The notes under the pieces are model-generated. The model ran no database searches. It saw nothing but the letters and a program-made list of their open reading frames with translations, and was not told where the DNA came from. This document shows positions 15,887-20,749 of a stretch of DNA of 20,749 nt, one piece after another (the first letter of the stretch is position 1; every line of letters begins with the position of its first letter). The stretch spans positions 1 to 20,749 of the forward strand of contig JBHIBO010000027.1 in NCBI GenBank assembly GCA_046759185.1. The letters are read 5' to 3'. A program made the translations under genes and the position numbers. The DNA is from JAJISK01 sp046759185. GTDB lineage: Archaea; Thermoplasmatota; Thermoplasmata; RBG-16-68-12; JAJISG01.

Positions 15887-16531
15887 GTGGAATTCTCGCT
15901 ACCCTGGCTCCTCCTCCTGGGCCTTGTCCTACCCGTGGCCCTGACCGTTCCCCTCCTGATGGAGGTCCGGCGGGGGCGGGACTCGGGACCTCGCAAGGTC
16001 CCCGCCTCCACCCTGAAACGTCCCCGCAGGCCGCGACGCGCCTCACGGCGAGGCCAAAAGGCCGAGGACCCGAAATCCGTGCCTGGGCTCACCCGTGTCG
16101 GCATGGACCTAGGGATCCTCGAGGGGACGGAGATGGAGGGGAATGTGGTCACCGAGGGTCGCCTAGGACTGGCGCCCCATGCAACGCTCCGCGGCAGCGG
16201 CAAGGCCCGCAAGGGCATCCACGTCGGCGAGGGGGCCAAGGTGTTCGGCAACCTCATCACCGCCGGGGAGGTCAGGCTCGGGCGTCTCAGCTACGTCCAG
16301 GGCCTGGTGTACGCCAACGGCAACGTGCTCCTCCTGCCGGGGGCCGTGGTCAAGGGCATCTACACCGAGGGCCGGGTGGACGTCCACCCGGGGGCGGAGA
16401 TTCTCGAGGACGTCATCGCGGCCGGAGGCGTCCACCTGGTCGTCCCGATGGAGGGTCAGAAGGCCATGGACGAACTGGAGCTCCTGAACGCCCTACTCAC
16501 GCGGAACGAGGTCGGGGAGGACGACGAGTGA
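15887..16531 (+). CDS. Membrane-tethered bactofilin-like (polymer-forming) protein
   Basis: 214 residues. One N-terminal helix (about 5-25) is followed by a strongly basic linker (about 27-62), so the rest probably faces the cytoplasm. Residues about 70-190 show the regular short beta-strand and glycine pattern of a bactofilin-type right-handed beta-helix (GNVVTEGRLGLAPHATLRG, KVFGNLITAGEVRLG, VKGIYTEGRVDVHPGAEI). The tail is acidic (EVGEDDE). Bactofilins polymerise into membrane-bound filaments that place cell-wall synthesis enzymes in bacteria. Here it might scaffold the glycosyltransferase and sortase, which is inference. GTG start with GGGGGTGA 7 nt upstream and only 3 nt after the glycosyltransferase stop; it overlaps the next gene by 4 nt (GTGA). 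Confidence 0.82.
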   Translation: MEFSLPWLLLLGLVLPVALTVPLLMEVRRGRDSGPRKVPASTLKRPRRPRRASRRGQKAEDPKSVPGLTRVGMDLGILEGTEMEGNVVTEGRLGLAPHATLRGSGKARKGIHVGEGAKVFGNLITAGEVRLGRLSYVQGLVYANGNVLLLPGAVVKGIYTEGRVDVHPGAEILEDVIAAGGVHLVVPMEGQKAMDELELLNALLTRNEVGEDDE

Positions 16532-17145
16532 GGATCTGGCCCGTTCTCCTGCTCGCCCTCTTCCTCGCGATGGGCGTCGTCCAGGCTCAGCCTACGGGAT
16601 GGCTCCAGCTCGACACCGTCATGGACGAACGGGCGGGGGACGCTCCTGCCTCGGCCGACATGGTGGATCTCTTCTACGGCTCCAACGCGACGCACGCCTT
16701 CTTTCGCCAAGACCTGAACGGGACCCCCTTTCTCTTCTTCTTCTCTTACACCGTCTACCTCGACTATCCCCAGGGGCAGGCCTACGACCCCGATTACCGT
16801 CTCATCCACACCATCTTCGGCAGCCTGCTGCAGGCGTGGAACGGGACCGACTGGGTCGATGTGGAACCCATCGTGGTGACCACCGATGCGACCAACAATA
16901 GCCTCGTGTTCGAGGTGCCCTTCGCCTCCATCGGCGGGCTGGGGAGCGACATGGATCTGTGGTTCCAGAACTACCTGTTTCCGCCAGCCTTCAACATCAC
17001 CTTGGACCGGGCCCCGGACGGGAGCGGCACGTACACGATCAACCGAGAGGTGATCCCCAACCTCCCCGGCTTCGTGCTGCCCGCATTCGGTGGCGCATTG
17101 GTCGCAGCAGTCCTTGTGCTGCGTCGGAAGTTTCTGCCTTCGTAG
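16528..17145 (+). CDS. Secreted glycoprotein with PGF-CTERM-like signal, candidate archaeosortase substrate
   Basis: 205 residues. A signal peptide (1-20, VVQA) leads to a beta-rich ectodomain with five N-glycosylation sequons (N53, N64, N105, N123, N156). The C-terminus has the tripartite layout of archaeosortase substrates: Pro-Gly-Phe at 180-182, a hydrophobic helix (about 183-198), then RRK and a four-residue tail. The ectodomain (GWLQLDTVMDERAGDAPASADMVDLFYG at the start, SLVFEVPFASIGGLG later) is reminiscent of CBM9/DOMON-like beta-sandwiches, which bind sugars or haem; this is only a resemblance. The Thr/Pro-rich spacer common in S-layer substrates is absent. GTG start with GGGGAGG about 8 nt upstream, overlapping the bactofilin-like gene by 4 nt. 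As the last gene of the archaeosortase operon it is the obvious dedicated substrate. Confidence 0.85.
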   Translation: MRIWPVLLLALFLAMGVVQAQPTGWLQLDTVMDERAGDAPASADMVDLFYGSNATHAFFRQDLNGTPFLFFFSYTVYLDYPQGQAYDPDYRLIHTIFGSLLQAWNGTDWVDVEPIVVTTDATNNSLVFEVPFASIGGLGSDMDLWFQNYLFPPAFNITLDRAPDGSGTYTINREVIPNLPGFVLPAFGGALVAAVLVLRRKFLPS

Positions 17146-17174
17146 CCGAGGCAGAGGATTCTCTCGAACCGACC

Positions 17175-17193
17175 TGAGGCTAGAGACGCCTCA
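17175..17193. terminator. Hairpin between convergent genes
   Basis: TGAGGC and GCCTCA flank a 7-nt loop, 30 nt after the plus-strand operon's last stop and overlapping the stop of the minus-strand threonine aldolase gene. A short bidirectional terminator is possible; no T-run is present. Confidence 0.3.
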
Positions 17194-18240
17194 CGACCTG
17201 TGCTGAAGAGAGCCAACTGTCTCTTCGAGAATCCCTAACGCGCCCTCGATGTCTTCCCTCTCGATGCCATGATGCGTGACGCACCGCACGAGGGTGCGGG
17301 TTTTGGTCAAGGCGCCTAGTCCCCGTGGGCCAAGGGCGGCGACGAAATCGGCCGCCGTGACGCCCAAGGGCGCCACATCGAAGATGACGATGTTGCTTTG
17401 GACGCTCTCCAAGTCGATACGGAGGTCGGAAAGGTTGGCCACCCCCTCGGCCAGCAGCTGGGCCGTCGCGTGATCTTCCGCGAGTCGATCTACCATGGTG
17501 TCCAAGGCAACTACACCGGCGGCTGCAATGATGCCCGCTTGTCGCATGCCCCCGCCGAGGAGTTTCCGGGCGCGACGCGCTTTCTCGATGAACGCGGGGG
17601 TCCCCACGACGACGGAGCCCACGGGACAGGAGAGCCCCTTGGAGAGGCAGAAGGTGAGGGAATTCACGCCCTCTGTCAAGCGAGAGGCCGGCACCCCAAG
17701 AGCCACGGCCGCGTTGAAGATCCGCGCCCCATCCACGTGAACACGCAGACCATGCTCCCCGGCGACGGCGGTGATCTCGCGCTGCTGTTCCAGGGACAGG
17801 ACGGTCCCACCCGCCGCGTTGTGTGTGTTCTCCAGGCAGACGACGCTGGTTCGGGGGAAGTGCACGTTCAGGGGCCGGAGGGACTCTGCCACTTGGTCTC
17901 CCGAGAAGTGACCGTGGAGGCCCGCAATGGGCCGAGGGCTGAGCCCCGCCACTCGGGACAGCCCGGCCACCTCGTTGTTGTAGACGTGCGAGTCCGCCTC
18001 CAAGAGGACCTCGTCGCCCGGATGACTCTGTGCCAGCAGGGAGACCAGGTTCCCCTGGGTCCCGCTGGTCACCAGGAGGCCCGCCTCCTGCCCCAGCATC
18101 TCGGCCGCCTTCTCCTGCAGCCGGTTGACCGTGGGATCCTCGCCAAAGACGTCGTCCCCCAGCTCCGCGGCCGCCATCGCTTCCCGCATTGCGAGTGTGG
18201 GAAGGGTGACGGTGTCGCTTCGAAGGTCGATGTAACCCAT
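17191..18240 (-). CDS. ltaE: Low-specificity L-threonine aldolase (PLP enzyme)
   Basis: 349 residues, usual length. It cleaves L-threonine or L-allo-threonine to glycine and acetaldehyde with pyridoxal phosphate; cytoplasmic. Family landmarks: IDLRSDTVT at the N-terminus (4-12), LVTSGTQGNLVSLLA (57-70), His85 in EADSHVYNNE stacking on the cofactor, HVDGARIFNAAVA (168-180) with Asp170 and Arg173, and the Schiff-base Lys201 in CLSKGLSCPVGS. Start: ATG 18240, with a TATA box (18264-18272) centred 28 nt upstream. The GTG at 18243 directly before it is equally possible. Transcription is probably leaderless and separate from the upstream membrane protein gene. The symbol follows the bacterial enzyme. 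Confidence 0.95.
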   Translation of the reverse strand: MGYIDLRSDTVTLPTLAMREAMAAAELGDDVFGEDPTVNRLQEKAAEMLGQEAGLLVTSGTQGNLVSLLAQSHPGDEVLLEADSHVYNNEVAGLSRVAGLSPRPIAGLHGHFSGDQVAESLRPLNVHFPRTSVVCLENTHNAAGGTVLSLEQQREITAVAGEHGLRVHVDGARIFNAAVALGVPASRLTEGVNSLTFCLSKGLSCPVGSVVVGTPAFIEKARRARKLLGGGMRQAGIIAAAGVVALDTMVDRLAEDHATAQLLAEGVANLSDLRIDLESVQSNIVIFDVAPLGVTAADFVAALGPRGLGALTKTRTLVRCVTHHGIEREDIEGALGILEETVGSLQHRS

Positions 18241-18263
18241 CACCGCGCATCACGCGAGGGGGC

Positions 18264-18272
18264 TACTTAAAT
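18264..18272 (-). promoter_or_regulatory. TATA box of the threonine aldolase gene
   Basis: ATTTAAGTA on the minus strand is centred 25-28 nt before the GTG/ATG start pair at 18243/18240, fitting a leaderless archaeal promoter. Confidence 0.6.
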
Positions 18273-18292
18273 CGTGTAGCTGGCCACCAGGC

Positions 18293-19066
18293 CTAGCGAG
18301 CAACGGCTTTGACCCCAGCGGCCGCCAGAAACAGGAGGGCCACCAAGCCCCCGTAGGTGCTCGTGAGGACGAGGGAGGTGTTCAGGGCAGCCTGGGAGAG
18401 GAGAAAGCCATCGATAGCAGGAATGGCCCAGGCGGCCAGGGCCACCAGGGTGCCAAGCATGGCCAGGGGGCCCATCATGGTCCACAGCAGCCCCGTCTTC
18501 CGCTCCACCAGGTGCCTCCGCTCGCGGACGGCGGAGATGACCTCCCGGACGTCGCTGCTCAGGGCGGCCCGGGTCTCCTGGTAGGCGACCTTCTGTTGCT
18601 GCACCTGGGCTCCGCCGGTGTCCTCCTCGACCAGGATGGCATCCAACAGGTCATCCAGTTCCTTTTCAAGGTGATCCCCCGCGGCCTGGACCTCCTCGTA
18701 GTTCCCCGCGTAGGCCTGCCCCACAAACTCCTCGTCGATGCGGAATTCCAAGTCGTCGCTCCACTTGATGACGGACCAGCCCAGGCGGTTGTTGAGCACG
18801 CCCAGGGTCCGGTCCTCCAGGCGCGTCGCGGCGGAGGAGGTGTTGAGCGTGAGGAGGAGGACCCCCGTGACGACGATGGCAAACAGGACACCGATGCCCT
18901 GGACCACCGTGGTGTAGGTCGTGAGGGAGAGCTCCTGGCTGTAATCCAGCCCCAGGTCTCCGGCAAAGAGGAAGGACCCTGCCGCGATGGCGGCAAAAAG
19001 GCCCCAGAACAGGATGTTCAAGAGCCGGATGGACGGCTGGGAAGGTCGAGCGCGGCCACGCCTCAT
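18293..19066 (-). CDS. Unknown four-helix membrane protein with a central cytoplasmic-type helical domain
   Basis: 257 residues. Two N-terminal helices (about 15-37 and 50-73), a charged, mostly helical central domain of about 115 residues (RLEDRTLGVLNNRLG, EKELDDLLDAILVEED, REVISAVRERRHLVERKTG), then two C-terminal helices (about 195-215 and 230-252). The even number of helices puts both ends on the same side as the central domain, probably the cytoplasm given the basic N-terminus (MRRGRARP). No family recognised and no function assigned. The TATA-like TTTATTAC at 19094-19101 lies about 31 nt before the ATG. Confidence 0.75.
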   Translation of the reverse strand: MRRGRARPSQPSIRLLNILFWGLFAAIAAGSFLFAGDLGLDYSQELSLTTYTTVVQGIGVLFAIVVTGVLLLTLNTSSAATRLEDRTLGVLNNRLGWSVIKWSDDLEFRIDEEFVGQAYAGNYEEVQAAGDHLEKELDDLLDAILVEEDTGGAQVQQQKVAYQETRAALSSDVREVISAVRERRHLVERKTGLLWTMMGPLAMLGTLVALAAWAIPAIDGFLLSQAALNTSLVLTSTYGGLVALLFLAAAGVKAVAR

Positions 19067-19093
19067 GCCAACGGTTTCAGGGCCTTCGGCGCA

Positions 19094-19101
19094 GTAATAA
19101 A
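19094..19101 (-). promoter_or_regulatory. TATA box of the four-helix membrane protein gene
   Basis: TTTATTAC on the minus strand is about 31 nt before the ATG at 19066. It is identical to the box at 13903-13910. Confidence 0.5.
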
Positions 19102-19141
19102 CCTTAGGCCGTCGTTCTCGGCCTCGATAACGGGTGTTTTC

Positions 19142-20749
19142 CTATTCCAGCTCCCTGCCGAGGAGGGCGAATCGGGAGAGGAGGGCCTCGAGCTGGATGC
19201 GGTCGTTGCTCCCCTGGATCAGGCGATAATCGGCTTCCCCCACCCGGTCCACCATCTCCACCTTGATCCGGTCCGGCACGTTCAGGTCATAAACCGCCCG
19301 GTAGATCTCTCTCAGCAGATCCTCGGCGGCTAGGCCGTACTCGAGGAGGAGGTCGTCCAGCATTCCCCGGGCCCCAAGGAAGTCGCCCGTGAGGGCGGTC
19401 TCCACGAGCTTCTTCACCTCCTGGGGACGGGCAGCGCTGGCGGCCCGATAGAGAGAGTCCGCGTCGATCTTCGTCGAGACCGCGGCGGCAACCTGGAGGG
19501 CATTTGTGGCCTTCCGCAGGTCCCCCTGGGCCACGTAGACCAGCGCCTCCATGCCTTCCTCCGTCACCTTGAGGCCTTCGGCCTTCCCGATCCGCTGGAC
19601 GTACTCCTGCACATGCTCCGGCTTCAACGGACGGAACCGGAAGACGGCTGTGCGACTCTGGATGGGCGGGATGATGCGGCTCGAGTAGTTCACCGATAGG
19701 ATGAAGCGGGCGGTCCGGGTGTACAGCTCCATGGTCCGGCGCAGGGCGGCCTGAGCGTCGTTCGTGAGGTGATCCGCTTCGTCGAGGAAGATGATCTTGA
19801 ACCCGCCTTCGCCGATGGGGGCCATGCGGGCCTGGTTCTTGATCGTCGTCCGGACGACGTCAATGCCTCGCGCGTCACTATTGTGAAGGAGAACAGGGGT
19901 CGTGCCGCCCCAAAATGCCTGACTACCTGGAACCGTAACGTCGTAGACGTCGCCGTCATGAGGCGCTCGTCTGATGTCCGTCACGAGCACCGAGTAGAGG
20001 GGCGAGTTCAGGACCCGCAGGATGCGCGCAGCGAAGACATCAGATCGGACTGGTTTGAGATCAGCGAGCTTGTGTAGAACTGCAGATCTCGACATCCTCT
20101 TCGATTTCTTGCAATAGAGGGAATGTCTGAGGAAGTACGTCTCCTGCAGTCCCAGGCGGCGGAAGAGCTCGTGTACGATCGAGGACGGGACTAAGTCAGG
20201 CAGGTAGTGGGCTCGAGGGTCTTCCTGGGGCCAGACGAGGCGCGACTCGATCTCAAAGGTGCTGGAATGGATTCCCGATAGGCGGCCCAGCCAGGCGACA
20301 TCAACCAGAGCATCTTGTGAACGAGAGGAATAACGCACATACTGGCCCCATTCCCCTGAAGCGTCTCCCAGGTAACCCTTGAGAAAGCTTCTGCGAATCT
20401 CGGGCTCCGCTGCGAAAACGAAGGCCGGGACGCGCTTGGCTCGCGCGCTCTTCCTCTGGCCCTTGCTGTAAGAGTGATGGCGGAAGAATCGGGCTAGCTG
20501 TGTGTTCAGTGCGCGGACCTGCATGGACGAGAACCGGGTTCTGTCGAACCCAGATGACGCCACTTGGAGGGTTGGACGGAGGCCCAGTTCGCTGTGAATG
20601 GTGAGAGCAGCCCGTTCGGCCACAGAGAATTCTTCCGGGTAACCAACGGTGAATACGATCCCTCCCGCGGTATCGCCCCTGTGCATGATCGAACAGCCCT
20701 CTGCCAGATAGAGCCCCATGAGCCATGACAGCCGGCGATTCAGAGCCAG
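19142..20749 (-). CDS. rfcS: Replication factor C small subunit, interrupted by an intein (5' end outside window)
   Basis: RfcS is the AAA+ clamp-loader subunit that places the PCNA ring on primed DNA. The window holds the last 245 extein residues (19879-19145) and 290 residues of an intein in the same frame; the N-extein with the Walker A site lies beyond the right edge. After the splice junction the extein reads SDARGIDVVR (family SDERGID), then Walker B IIFLDEADHLT, sensor 1 ILSVNYSSRI, the arginine-finger segment PIQSRTAVFRF (family SRC, here Ser-Arg-Thr) and the C-terminal collar domain ending FALLGRELE. The frame stays open through 20720-20749, so the apparent ATG at 20719 is internal. 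The catalytic Arg is kept. Confidence 0.95.
   Translation of the reverse strand: MALNRRLSWLMGLYLAEGCSIMHRGDTAGGIVFTVGYPEEFSVAERAALTIHSELGLRPTLQVASSGFDRTRFSSMQVRALNTQLARFFRHHSYSKGQRKSARAKRVPAFVFAAEPEIRRSFLKGYLGDASGEWGQYVRYSSRSQDALVDVAWLGRLSGIHSSTFEIESRLVWPQEDPRAHYLPDLVPSSIVHELFRRLGLQETYFLRHSLYCKKSKRMSRSAVLHKLADLKPVRSDVFAARILRVLNSPLYSVLVTDIRRAPHDGDVYDVTVPGSQAFWGGTTPVLLHNSDARGIDVVRTTIKNQARMAPIGEGGFKIIFLDEADHLTNDAQAALRRTMELYTRTARFILSVNYSSRIIPPIQSRTAVFRFRPLKPEHVQEYVQRIGKAEGLKVTEEGMEALVYVAQGDLRKATNALQVAAAVSTKIDADSLYRAASAARPQEVKKLVETALTGDFLGARGMLDDLLLEYGLAAEDLLREIYRAVYDLNVPDRIKVEMVDRVGEADYRLIQGSNDRIQLEALLSRFALLGRELE
19880..20749 (-). other. Intein with LAGLIDADG endonuclease domain in rfcS (partial)
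   Basis: The C-terminal splicing motifs are intact: VYDVTVPGSQAFWGG (block F) and TPVLLHN (block G) ending in His-Asn, with Ser as the first extein residue. Splicing should therefore be possible. The insertion point, before SDxRGID of RFC, is a known RFC intein site. The DOD endonuclease first motif is GLYLAEG near 20719, and a second motif candidate is FLKGYLGDASG near 20360. The second motif seems one residue shorter than usual around its acidic residue, so nuclease activity is uncertain. Several parts of the intein are visibly richer in A/T than the extein, consistent with a mobile origin. The N-terminal splice block lies outside the window. Confidence 0.9.

Noticed and set aside
17398..18270. 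Plus-strand open frame of 290 codons opposite threonine aldolase
   Set aside because: The minus strand encodes a complete PLP enzyme with all landmarks.

Overview
The window looks like chromosomal DNA of a GC-rich archaeon. The strongest evidence is a replication factor C small subunit split by an intein, TATA-like boxes about 25 nt upstream of several start codons (leaderless-type promoters), GTG starts and GTGA stop/start overlaps, proteins rich in N-glycosylation sequons, and an archaeosortase. A Thermoplasmatota-type archaeon (uncultured, metagenome-like) is my best guess from the DUF2341/LamG surface proteins and overall style. That lineage call is inference, not proven.

Layout: 1-9082 (minus strand) holds two paralogous surface proteins in tandem. 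The left one runs off the window; the right one is a 2387-residue giant. They share a nearly identical promoter and three-helix membrane anchor, but the giant carries an extra 496-codon glycine-rich, beta-helix-like module. 9210-9407 (minus) is a dodecin gene that lacks any ATG/GTG/TTG start and apparently begins with CTG. 9538-10566 (plus) is a type I membrane protein. 10569-11199 (minus) is a winged-helix regulator followed by a small three-helix membrane protein. It is divergent from a Ca2+/H+ antiporter gene (11292-12368, plus), with a 7-bp inverted repeat between the two promoters. 12431-13832 (minus) holds proC and an unknown two-helix membrane protein.

14082-17145 (plus) is the most interesting part: a tightly packed four-gene operon with 4-nt overlaps or 3-nt gaps. 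It encodes a short archaeosortase (Cys80/Arg125/His145), a processive family 2 glycosyltransferase, a membrane-tethered bactofilin-like protein, and a small secreted glycoprotein ending in a PGF-CTERM-like tripartite sorting signal. I read this as a self-contained sorting and glycan-attachment system with its own substrate. It is reminiscent of the exosortase G plus glycosyltransferase pairs of Gram-positive bacteria.

17191-19066 (minus) holds an L-threonine aldolase and an unknown four-helix membrane protein. 19142-20749 (minus) is the C-terminal part of RfcS with most of an in-frame intein, cut by the right edge.

No tRNA, rRNA, CRISPR array, transposase or attachment site was recognised. 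No stretch longer than 300 bases lacks a gene; the longest gaps (1616-1831, 9008-9209, 13833-14081) hold promoters and inverted repeats, described below.
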